Assembly (NCBI RefSeq): GCF_010183535.1
Contig: NC_071328.1
Span: 16,244,001 to 16,308,000 of the forward strand
Source: Caenorhabditis remanei
Lineage: Eukaryota > Nematoda > Chromadorea > Rhabditida > Rhabditidae
Length of the DNA: 64,000 nt
Reading direction: 5' to 3'
Shown here: one piece after another, positions 12,165 to 22,587 of the stretch
Layout: each line of letters opens with the position of its first letter
How positions within the stretch are numbered: the stretch's first letter is position 1
The notes under the pieces: generated by a model
Told to the model about the DNA's origin: nothing
What the model saw: only the letters and a program-made list of their open reading frames with translations
Databases searched by the model: none
Program-made: the position numbers and the translations under genes

Positions 12165-12360
12165 CCATCCGCCGGTGGCTGACCACTCGCTCAAAGTTCG
12201 GCCCGGGGTCGCGGAGTGGGCCTCGTCGCGACTACCGTAGTATAGAACTTTTTCATGGCGAAACTACGGTCAAGACCCGCCGTAAATCGAAATTCCGCAA
12301 CGAGACCCACTCCGCGTCCCCGGGCCGAACTTTGAGCGAGTGGTCAGCTACCGGCGGTTG
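12165..12360. repeat. GC-rich long hairpin
   Basis: Arms of about 62 bp (12168-12229 and 12297-12358) pair with only a few mismatches, around a loop of about 65 nt. The arms contain CTGACCACTCGCTCAAAG and TTCGGCCCGGGG, strikingly GC-rich against AT-rich surroundings. Several of the differences between arms fall at single positions (for example GGTGGC against GGTAGC). No homologous copy was seen elsewhere in the window. It could be a foldback transposon or a structured RNA; I cannot distinguish these. Confidence 0.7.
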
Positions 12361-15300
12361 GGAAAAAGATCCAACAAGTACAGTGTCTCTAAATGACTAC
12401 AGTATCCATTCGGACATACGGACAGATCGATTGAATATGGAGTAGAGCACATCCATTCGAAGATAGTTAGGTAGACGGGCGCACCTTTGGCGTTTCTGAA
12501 AACCTTTAAACACTGTGTATCCCTTGAGAATGAACTAGGAGGTCATCCGGATGGAAAGACGCACAGATAGATAGGTTGGGGTGTCTGGGACCCGCGTTTT
12601 GTTCTAAAAACTACAGTACCCCTGTCTGTTTGTCTGAAAATGTGAACTTTTCTCCCACTCAAAACTACAAACGGATTATAAATGTTACCCTTTTCCAGAT
12701 ATTTCTCTGACTATAAATTTTTTATTACGAAATACCACCGAGGGGAGATAAATATCACATTTTGTATTCTTAAAGACTACAAACTACAAAATGAAGAAAA
12801 TGCGAGTGCGCAAACCGCCTACTCTCTTTCTAATGAAATCGTGTGAAATGGCAAGAGAAGGGGAAAATCGGTCAAAACTGGCAAAGTTACGACCATTTTA
12901 AGTATTTGCTGAGGCTAAGTGACTACAAACTACAAAAATGAGTTAGCCTCAGCAAATTTTCAAAACGCTATAGAAATGCCTAAATTTCTGTATGAAAACC
13001 GTTCGAAATCAAAAAAACTGATCGGTTTTGGGTTACTGTACCTACAGTAATCCCGATCCTTGGCGAAAAGATCTAGGATTCTGCTTGTAGACTACAAACT
13101 ACAACTTTTTTCATCTAACAAGTGTTCCTGCTTGTAACTACGCTAATTACTATATATTTCTTCTATTATTGTTGTTCACTTGTTTTCAAAATGAACGGAG
13201 AGGCTTAAACTACAAACTACAAAATTTGATTTAAATTCAAAATTCAAAAATCATAAATATAAGTTTCAACACGTCACATACATACGTATGCCTCAATTAA
13301 TTATCCTCAAGAGGCGCCGCCAAAAACTAAAAATATATCCTCTAGATCTTATGGTAGATCAAATTTCAGAGAAAAATAGAAATATATGCTTTTTTTCACG
13401 TCATTTTTAGAAAGAAGGGTACTTGAAAAAAGCGTAGATCAAAAAATATTCCTTTTAGCTAGGATCAGGATTACTGTAGGTACAGTAACCCAACTTTGAT
13501 TTCGGAAGGTTTTCCTACTCCTGAACTGTAGATATCGAGAAAAATAAGGCATTACTAAAGCATTTTGAGCTTTTGCTGAGGTTAACTCAATTTTGTAGTT
13601 TGTAGTCTTAGCTTCAGGAAAAATTAAAATGAGTGTAACTTAGCCAGTTTTCGACCGATTTTTGTGATTTTTAGTTTAGAAGGTAAAGGATGGAAATACC
13701 TATATCGTGGAAGCAAATGTTGAAATTTTCCAGATTTTCAGACAAAATGTTTCGTCTAGATATAACTCTTGCGAAAAGTTATTGAAAAACATAGCCTGTT
13801 TGATTCTGAACATTTCTGTCTAAAAATTATCGAAATCCATCAAAAACTCACTAAGTTACAGCCATTTCAATTTTTGCAAAGGCTAACTGACTACAAACTA
13901 CAAAAACGAGTTAGCCTCAACAAAATTTAAAAGTGCTCTAATTTGGTTAGTTTTCAACCAAATTTTGTGATTCAAAAACTGAAATGCTAGTTTTCGACCG
14001 ATTTCTGGGATTTTTGGAAACAAAAAACTTCGAATTCACAGCAGCTAAACCAGTGTAATGTCATTTCGTCCGGGATTCAGAAGTTCCAAGAACTCCATAC
14101 ACGGGATCAGTGGACAAAATGCCATTACACTGATTAAGCTGGGAATTCTGAACATTTCTAGCCAAAAATCACAAAAATCGGTCAAAAACTGGCCAAGTTA
14201 CGATCAATTTTACTTTTGCTGAGGCTAAGACTACAAACTACAAGTTTCAGTTAGCCTCAGCAAAATTTCAAACTGCTCTAACTTGGTCAGTTTTCAATAT
14301 TTTTTCATGATTTTTTTGTCAAAATGTAGAGAAATTCAGGGACTGTGAGTGTGATATCAAATTTCCAGACTAAATATATATAGACAATCTGAAAATCGGG
14401 TTTGAGATTGAGTTAGCCTCAGTACTCACTCCCAGAGATGTTTCTCAACATATGCTCCGTTAGACCCCCAGTTTCAGACCTAAGTGAATAAGTAGCGGTG
14501 CCACGTCATCATCCTAGGATTCAGGATTCAGAAGAGACCATCTGAATCACCGTGCTTCTAGAAATGACGTCTTCTCTCTCTTTTCCAAACACAAAAAGAT
14601 ACAAATTTGGCTCCTTCTTCTTTTTTTCCAAAGTAAGCTAAAGGGTTCTTGAGAAAGAAAACACGTTTTTCTCTCCCTCTTATCCAAATGAAACCAATTT
14701 TCTCCCTGAGAAGATCCCCCTAGAGAAACAGGGGGGAGCTCCGTAAAATGAAGGTATTTTGGCGGGAAGATGATCAAAAAACTTGGGAGGGAGGATGCGT
14801 CATTCCATTAGTAGGTAACATTTGGAGAAGAGACACAATTTAGTTGAGTGGGGAGAGGGGGAAATTATGGGGGGTCGTTAGGAAGGTTGTTGTTTTTGGT
14901 GGGAAACTTTACAAAACTAAAAACAAAATAACTGATTTCCCTGATTTTAGGCTTAAAAAGGGACAGAAACTTTCAAAAACCAAATAAAAATCTTGAAAAT
15001 CCACTAAAACCCTTGGAAAATTGAGATAATAATGTAAAATGGGCGAAAATTCTAATTTTGGAAAAACACACTTAACACGTGATTTTCAGCCCAAGAAAGG
15101 AAAGTACTGAGAAATCTGTCTTCACTCTGAAAATGTTGCCGTTGTCATTCTGAACATTTCTAGCCAAAAATCACAAAAATCGGTCAGAAACTAACCAGAT
15201 TACGATCATTTTAAGTTTTGCTGAGGCTTATTGACTACAAACTACAAAATTGAGTTAGCCTCAGCAAAATCAAAATTTTTAGTTTTTGAGCGGTTTTTTT

Positions 15301-16342
15301 TCCAATTTTTCATAATTTCTACATTTTCAGATGTCTACAGAAAAGACTTCCAAATTCTATTCACTGAGTTACACCAGTCCATGTTTTGTTGAGGCTAACG
15401 ACTACAAACTACAATTCTCAATTAGCCTCAGCAAAATTTCAAAACGCTCTAATTCTATTAGTTTTTGACGGAATTTTTTGGGTTTCACGCTGAAATTATA
15501 AGAAATACCCTGAAAATAGGCTGAAATCAGTGGTGAACCTATTCTAGAGCACTACTAGAGTTACACTGACCAAAAATGGTGAACATCTTGATGAGAGCCC
15601 GTCTATCCCAAAAAAGGAAAATTTTGAATTATTGAGCTCAAAACTCCTAGATTATGCTCAAAATTTAGAGGAAAACGCTAGACGTCGTGGAAATGGAATT
15701 AATAATGTGAAAACTGCGAAAATCCAAGTTTTAGGGAAATACCCTGACCCAACACAAAAAAACTACCAACTCTGACATCGCATCATGGTGTTATCTCTCG
15801 CTACACTATCCCAAATCTAGCCTCACTGTATAGATCAAATCCTGATCTACATTTTTGTAGTTAACAACTTTCTGCTAGCTCCGCCCACTTTTAAAATGCG
15901 AGCCTTTAAAGATGGTAGCCTATAGAACTGGTCTAAATAGAAAAAAGAAACTGACCCTGAAAATCAGAAAAAATCGATCGAGAAAAAAAAGCGACTAAAA
16001 ATTCGCGCGGACTATTGTAGGTCAACAACACAGCGACACTTAGAAGTAGGTCTAGAAACTCATGTAACACAGGATTTTTTTGCTGAGGCTAACTCGCTTA
16101 TTATGTAGTTTGTAGTCAGTTAGCCCCAACAAACATCACATCTAATTTCTGCAAGGCGCGTTCCGCCAGTATGAATTCAATTAAAGTGCGTCTGGGGGGA
16201 AGAAAGAGAAACATGGAAAAGTGCAATCTAATATTATCAGTTTTTCTTTTCGAAAAAGGCAACAGAAAAATAGAAGAAAAATGAGGAAAACTGGGGGAAA
16301 ATACAATGAAAATCCTAAAGCCTCAAAAATTGAAAATAAAAT
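12361..16342. repeat. Gene-free stretch with hairpin repeats
   Basis: Hairpins lie at about 12907-12955, 13571-13622, 13872-13924, 14216-14266, 15217-15270, 15388-15437 and 16080-16133. Solitary loop motifs without arms occur near 12776, 13088 and 13205. A left half-arm of the GGGCGGAGC foldback family is at 15838-15905. 14430-14900 and 15500-15830 are non-repetitive, with no supported gene. Confidence 0.7.
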
Positions 16343-18559
16343 TTATTGAGACGATCGCCAATTATCGGACAAGAAGTTCTTCCAACTCTTCACTTCGATA
16401 TTGTACCCTTGATCGGTCACTTCGTATGAAACGATCTGCAAAAAAATCAAATTTTAACAAAAAAATCGGGCACAAATGGAAAAAAATCAAATTTTTTCAT
16501 TTTTATTGAGGCTAACTCATATTTGTAGTTTGTAGTCTTAGCCTCAGCAAAACTTGAAATGCCTGTAACTCTGCGGGTTTGGAACCAATTTTTGTGGTTA
16601 TTGGTTAGAAATGCTCAAAATATCAAAATCCAAAAGATGGATGTAATGTTAAAAAGTCAGCAAAATTAAATATAGACTAAAAATTTGGCTGAAAATTTAA
16701 AATTTAGAAACATGTCAAATAGAAAGGAAGCTTTTTGAATTTCAAGCATTTTGGTTCAAGAATAATTCAAAAATGTTCAGAACTCACTGAGTTACAGTGG
16801 TTTTGAGTTTTGCTGAGGCTAACTGACTACAAACTACAATTCTCAGTTAGCCTCACTAGGGAATGGTCTAAACTGACCGTGGAGTTCAGAAACGAGACCT
16901 AGCACAATCGATAGACAATCAAATTTTAATGGGAAATCAGTTTTCAAAAATTGCTGAATGGCCTCCAGAATCCAGATATTCTAGTCTGAAAATGCAAACT
17001 TAATACATGTGATTTACTCGATTTTTCACCCAAATTTAGCTGTGTTTCGCCCCAAATATCACGACACCTGAACATCCCTCTTGGCCAGCGATCCGTGGTC
17101 GAGTGGTGAGTGCGTCTGTCTATGAAGCAAGCTATGCAGGTTCGACCCCCGCTTTTTCAAACTTTTTTTTGTTTTTCCTATTCTTCCTTATTTTTTACTT
17201 TTTGAGCCGTTTTTCTATTACATCTAACCAGAACTGCGCCGTGAGTATTTTATATCCGTCTTGTCGTAGATAATATCGTTGACGGTACTTCTGATTCGCT
17301 TAACTTTCAAATTACTTCATGTGATTCAGAACCGTTCGCAGTTTTGGTTAGATGTAATAGAAAAACGGCTCAAAAAGTAAAAAATAAGGAAGAATAGGAA
17401 AAACAAAAAAAGTTTGAAAAAGCGGGAGTCGAACCTGCATAGCGTGCTTCATAGACAGACGCACTCACCACTCGACCACGGATCGCTGGCCAAGAGGGAT
17501 GTTCAGGTGTCGTGATATTTGGGGCGAAACACAGCTAAATTTGGGTGAAAAATCAAGCAAATCACATGTATTAAGTTTGGATTTTCAGACTAGAATATCT
17601 GGATTCTGGAGGCCATTCAGCAATTTTTGAAAACTGATTTCCCATTAAAATTTGATTGTCTATCGATTGTGCTTGGTCTCTTTTCTGAACTCCACGGTCA
17701 GTTTAGACCATTCCCTAGTCAGCAAAAATTGATATGAGCGTAGCTTGGTCAGTTTTTCTCGATTTTTCAGAGTTTTTGCATAGAAATGTCACATTTTTGT
17801 CCGATTTTTGCATTTATTTTCATTAAAAACAATGAAAATTCGCCCAAAACTCGTTGCAACGCGTTTCTTTGCTGAGGCTAACGACTACAAACTACAAATA
17901 TCATTTAGCCTCAGCAAAAATTGAAACTGGTGTAATTTGGACAGTTTTAATCGGTTTTTCAGAGTGTTTGCATAGAAATGTCACACGTTTGTGCAATATT
18001 TGCATTTTGGAGCGGCTTACGACATTTTTCATAAAAAATGATAAAAAGTTCGCTGAAATACGTTTCTTTGCTGAGGCTAACGACTACAAACTACGAACCT
18101 CCGTTCTCTCGACATTCGCCAACGAGTTATTATCTGCAAATGGTGATTTCCACACCTCGATGACGTCATCTTGGCAAATCTGTGAAAAAAATTAATTATC
18201 GTTTTTTCCCAAAAAATTTCAGACTCACGTTATACGCTTTTTTCGTGTAGACCTCCTCGTTGACACGTACTTTTCCTTGCATAATCAGTTTGACGACTTC
18301 ACTGAAACACATTGTAGTTTGTAGTTTGTAGTCTTCGCCCTCCTAAGCCTCACCTACTGCTCTGTCCGGTCGCCCGATTGACAAACGTGTCTAATCGACG
18401 ACTTCCGGCACGTAACGTCTTCAGTTTGTAGTCTTTTGGAAGACCGTCGTCACCGAATTCCACGTTGGCTGTTGACGTGGATTTCTTCTCTTTCAGAAGT
18501 GCTGACGTCATCGATAGAGTACGGGCGGTGCATTGGGAGAGGCGGGGGATGGCGAGCAT
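16343..18559 (-). CDS. MTRES1/C6orf203-like mitochondrial S4-domain RNA-binding protein
   Basis: Three exons: 18354-18559, 18229-18301 and 16343-16435, encoding 123 aa. The N-terminus (MLAIPRLSQC, with Arg and Ser and no acidic residues before about residue 22) suits a mitochondrial presequence. Residues from about 48 (KTLRAGSRRLDTFVNRA) through VVKLIMQGKVRVNEEVY to VKSWKNF follow the S4-like RNA-binding fold of human MTRES1, which acts on mitochondrial transcripts and stalled mitoribosomes; function here is inferred from that family. Phases match at both junctions. The stop overlaps AATAAA (16340-16346). Intron 1 (52 nt) carries the bare loop motif. Intron 2 (1.79 kb) holds hairpins and the 863-bp palindromic element. 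It starts 147 bp after the selb-1 stop on the same strand, so it is probably the downstream gene of an operon. Confidence 0.8.
17088..17152 (+). ncRNA. tRNA-like (Pol III-type) sequence in left arm of the palindrome
   Basis: It contains an A-box-like TGGTCGAGTGG and a B-box-like GGTTCGACCCC at tRNA-like spacing, followed by a T run. The acceptor stem does not close and the anticodon arm is not canonical, so this is a tRNA-derived sequence rather than a working tRNA. Confidence 0.5.
17422..17486 (-). ncRNA. tRNA-like sequence in right arm of the palindrome
   Basis: Mirror copy of 17088-17152. It differs at a few bases, for example GGTTCGACTCC here against GGTTCGACCCC in the left arm, which is closer to the B-box consensus. 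It is also followed by a T run on its own strand. Confidence 0.5.
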
Positions 18560-18570
18560 TTTGGAGGTTT

Positions 18571-18706
18571 CTAAAATAGTGGGCGTGGCTTAGAAGGGGG
18601 AGGAGCCAAAATTTACAGAAATTTTTAAAACTCAAAATAGTGACAATATTGGGAAAAAGAAACCAATTTTCAAAAAAAAAATCGAAAAAAACGAAAAAAA
18701 TTATTT
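18571..18706 (-). promoter_or_regulatory. Intercistronic region with probable SL trans-splice acceptor
   Basis: On minus, TATTTTAG ends at 18571, and the MTRES1-like ATG follows 12 nt later at 18559. The acceptor is about 135 bp beyond the selb-1 stop, whose TAA overlaps an AATAAA-type signal. This spacing is typical of SL2 trans-splicing inside Caenorhabditis operons. Confidence 0.6.
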
Positions 18707-21700
18707 TATTCAACAATTTGTACAGTATCATCTGGAATATAACTGACAAGTCGATTATCACTATGATATTTCTTCATAAAAAGTAAAATTTCCTCTTTTT
18801 CCTTCACGATTCCATCGATATTCTCTCGGAAAACGACACGGAATTTTCCAGATTTTCCGAAAGCGCCTTCGATGGTTCCACGTGGACCCGATGAGGTGAG
18901 AATCTGGAAAAATGATGTAGTTTTTAGTCTATTTATGCGAAAAAAACTCGAAAAATCTGTCAAAATTCGGCTTTTGCTGAGGCTAACTGACTACAAACTA
19001 CAATCGTCAGTTAGCCTTAACAAAACATCAAAACCCTCTCTTTTGGCCATTTTTCAAAATTTTTGTTTAACTTTTTGTCTTAAATATCACATTTTCTGGC
19101 TTTTTCACATGATTTACTAAAAAAAAATAAAAAAATAAACAGTTTCAAATCAAATTACAGCACTTTAAAATATTGCTGAGGCTAACTGAGATTTGTAGTT
19201 TGTAGTCTTAGCCTCAGTAAAATTGAAACGGGGCTAACTCAGCGGGTTTCGCACGGTTTTAAACGATTTTTCGAAAGAAATGTATTAAGAATACGGTATA
19301 AAATGGAAAAGAAACAAAATCGGGTATTTCTAGACAAAAAATGTATTTAAAAAAAAGGAATTCTGAGCTTTTTGGAATTTTGCTGAGGCTAACTCAATTT
19401 TGTAGTTTGTAGTCTTAGCCTCAGTGAAATTCTCCAAAGACCAAATTTCGCGAATTTTCCTGTTAAACCAACCTGAAAATTCCGAAAAACATCGAAATTC
19501 GTCTCCGCCTTGAACATTCCTGTACAAATCGCCGATTGTCCGTCTTTCTCAATTCTCTCCACCACTCCTTTCCGACATTTTCTACTGAATATTTTCAGAT
19601 TTTCCGTGTTATTACTCGTCTCCAACACCCCACTAAACGCAAATCGACACCCACTTCCCGGCTGCTGTTCCAGACGGGCGGCCATATAAGGCATTTCGAA
19701 ATTTTCTGGTAGAAATATCGATTTTTCGAATTTCAGCAGCACCCGACACGGTGGTTGAAGACTCGAAAGCAATTCCATCTCCCCATTCTCTGCGTCTCTC
19801 AAAAATTGGCACTCTGCCATCACTGTCTCGAACGCTACCGCCACGTGGATTTTACTTTTCGAATTTATCGATTTCCGGAAGAATTGAATGGGTTCCACTG
19901 TTGCTAAAACAGTTTTCGTGGATTTCAGCGTGCCGGGCGGTCCAGAAATACATCGGGAAAATCGATTCTCGTCGAATGAAGGCGTCACTAAGAAGGCCGC
20001 CCGTTCTCCGGATGCCACGTGGGCGACACGTTGTTTCCATGATTCGAGAGTCTTCACACGACGACGTTCCGAGAGAGAGGAGAACTCGATTTCCGAGTTT
20101 AGTCTGAAAAATTACCGGATTTTCAGCGAAAATATCGAAAAAAAACGGTCAAAATTGAGTGATTTGAGGTTTAATTGAGGTTAACTCAAAATTGTAGTTT
20201 GTAGTCAGTTAGCCTCAGCAAAATCCCGAAAATTGTATTTTGACGGGTTTATGATAATTTTTACCGATTTTCGGGAGAAGAATCATGAAAGTTCTGGTCT
20301 TAATGCGTTTTTCTATTTCTATGTATTTGACCCGAAAAAACTGGAAAAATTACTGAAATATCGAAAAAAAACTATAACTTTACTGAGGCTAATTCACAAT
20401 TGTAGTTTGTAGTCAGTTAGCCTCAGTAAAAACTTTAAAATTGTATTTTTACTATTTTTAATGATTTTCTACTTATTTTCGAGAGTAAAATTATGAAAAT
20501 TCGAGTTTTTCTGACATAAATGCGATTTACTATGTTTTTAACCCGAAAAAGATGGAAAAAAACTGAAATTTCGAAAAATATAACTTTACTGAGGCTAACT
20601 CACAATTGTAGTTTGTAGTCTAGTTACTAACCTCAACACTCCTCGAATAACCGTCCCCGTCAACACAGTTCCCTGTCCTTTGATAGCGAAACAGTGATCG
20701 ATGGCGATGAGAAATCTGAAAGCAATTTTAAAACAATTATATTGAAAAATATAAAATTGCAAACGCGCTCCACCGGAACTTTGAACAAAATCGTTTAATT
20801 TTCACTAATTTTTTGGATTTTTTCATTTTTTGGTGAGTCTATTGGAGCGCAATTTCATCGCGACCACTTACGAGCCATCCGTATCTCGTCTCGGCTCAAA
20901 AATCCTCGATTCTATGGCATTTTTCAAATTTTCCAGCATTTCCTCTTTGAAAAATCCCTCCGCTAAACTCATCTCCACCACCGGTGAGCTCTCATCAACA
21001 CCCATCGATTTCAGACCTTTTCTCACTTTTTTCGTCGTATCTTTTATCTGTAAATCGTAGACTACAACCTACAAACTACAAAATACAAAACCTTCGTCTG
21101 GTCTGCTAAATCACATTTATTCAGGACGATAATTACTCGATTGGGGCAGAATTTCGAGGCGAGGAGAAGGTGTTCGGCGGTTTGTGCTTGGATTCCAGAC
21201 AAGGCATCGATCACCTGAAAATAGAGACTACAAACTACAATTGCGAGTTAGCCTCAGTGAAATTTACTCCACAAAAAGTTGGCGTGGTCTCTACCTTGAA
21301 TTTGATTCAGGGAGGTGAGAAATAAGCTGAAAATTCATAAAAATCGCACCACGTGAAATTTTGTTGAGGCTAACTCAAACTTGTAGTTTGTAGTCAGTTA
21401 GCCTCAGAAAATCTTCGAAACGGTGTATTTCAGCAGGTTTTTTTGATGATTTTGAGCTAATTTGAGCTCGAAAATGTTAAAAAATCAAAAATTCAGCAAT
21501 TTTTCTATATTTCGAGTCAAAATCGCTTGATTTGAACCAAAGTTGAGTTTTACTGAGGCTAACAACTACAAACTACAACTCAGAGTTAGCCTCAGTGAAA
21601 TTTGCTCCGCAAAAAGTGGGCGTGGTCTCTAGCTGGAATTTGATTCAGGGAGGTGAGAAATGAGCTGAAATTTCGGGAAAATCGCACTGCAAATTACGTG

Positions 21701-22312
21701 AAATTTGACTGAGGCTAACTCAAACTTGTAGTTTGTAGTCAGTTAGCCTCAGCAAATCTTCGAAACGGTGTATTTCAGCAGGTTTTTTTGATGATTTTGA
21801 GCTAATTTGAGCTCGAAAATGTTTTAAAAAAAACGGAAAAATCAATTTTTATTTTTTATTTTTCGAGTCAAAATCGCTTGATTTGAGCCAAAGTTGAGTT
21901 TTACTGAGGCTAACAGACTACAAACTACAAAAATCAGTTAGCCTCGGTGAAAATTGTTTCTCAAATAGTGGGCGTGGTCTCTATGAAATAAGCTCCGCCT
22001 CCTCACCACAAGAGCCATATCAAAAACAGTGCTAGCCGCTAGCACCGCCCGTATTAATCCAGCGTGTCCTGGACAATCGATAAGTGCCAATCGGCGTCCA
22101 GATGATGACGTCATCGTTGAGAATCCCAAATCCAGCGTGTTTCTTCTCACTTCTGACGACGTGGTGGCTCCAGATGACGTGGCATGGGCGTCAAACGCTG
22201 ACGTCGATCCCATCTCGGCGATTCTTCGTGTTAATGTTGTTTTTCCTGAATCCACATGGCCAAGGATTCCGATATTGAGGGCGGAACCTGAAGTGGAAGG
22301 TGCTGACGTCAT
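18706..22312 (-). CDS. selb-1: Selenocysteine-specific elongation factor (EEFSEC/SelB)
   Basis: Six exons: 22007-22312, 21092-21214, 20872-21047, 20632-20715, 19473-20103 and 18706-18903, encoding 505 aa with all phases consistent. It is a translation GTPase delivering Sec-tRNA at UGA. G1 GHVDSGKT is at residues 18-25, TLDLGF at 59-64, G3 DCPGH at 79-83 and G4 NKCD at 134-137. Domain II has DHCFAIKGQGTVLTGTV, a close match to vertebrate EEFSEC. The C-terminal SGPRGTIEGAFGKSGKFRV matches the EEFSEC/SelB domain IV start. The ATG lies directly after an acceptor (TTTTACCAG). Intron 2 is only 44 nt and contains the bare hairpin-loop motif; other introns carry full hairpins. It sits 275 bp downstream of gale-1 on the same strand, so it is probably in one operon. 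C. elegans uses this factor for very few selenoproteins (TRXR-1). Confidence 0.9.
21262..21990. repeat. Tandem intron repeat containing a gale-1 exon-boundary copy
   Basis: Inside selb-1 intron 1, a unit of about 338 bp (anchored at TCTCTA, 21288 and 21626, with a partial third at 21978) is repeated. Each unit has one or two GCTGAGGCTAAC hairpins. The first two units contain, on plus, GAATTTGATTCAGG followed by AGGTGAGAAAT, near-identical to the minus-strand end of gale-1 exon 2 and its splice donor. See findings. Confidence 0.75.
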
Positions 22313-22587
22313 CTGGTAAAAGCTACTATAAAAAGAGGAAGTGCGCTCCAATGCAAATATTTTGAAAATAGCGATTAACCTATGAAAATTTGAGAAAAAT
22401 AGCGAAAAATAAGTCCCGAGCATAAAAAATTTACAGAAACAATTCGATGGTACATAGATAAATTGATACAGAACAAAAAGGGGCGTGGCCTAGAATTTCT
22501 ATGTTACAGAATAAATGAGGGGAATGTATTATGTGGCATTAAATGGAATAAATAATTTTTTTTTAAAAATCAATCGATAAATAATAA

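Larger units (their letters stand above)
16856..17718. mobile_element. 863-bp palindromic transposon carrying tRNA-like sequences
   Basis: The two halves (16856-17287 and 17287-17718) are near-perfect inverted copies. The ends read CTAGGGAATGGTC and its complement. The element splits a hairpin repeat so that GCCTCA and TCAGCAAAA abut it: the 3-bp duplication TCA at 16853-16855 and 17719-17721 restores GCCTCAGCAAAA when removed. It has no coding capacity. It lies in intron 2 of the MTRES1-like gene. A 3-bp target duplication would fit PIF/Harbinger-like elements, but family assignment is open. Confidence 0.9.

Noticed and set aside
17088..17486. Pair of genuine tRNA genes in inverted orientation
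   Set aside because: The acceptor stems do not close and the anticodon arms are not canonical; the pair lies inside a palindromic insertion with target duplication.
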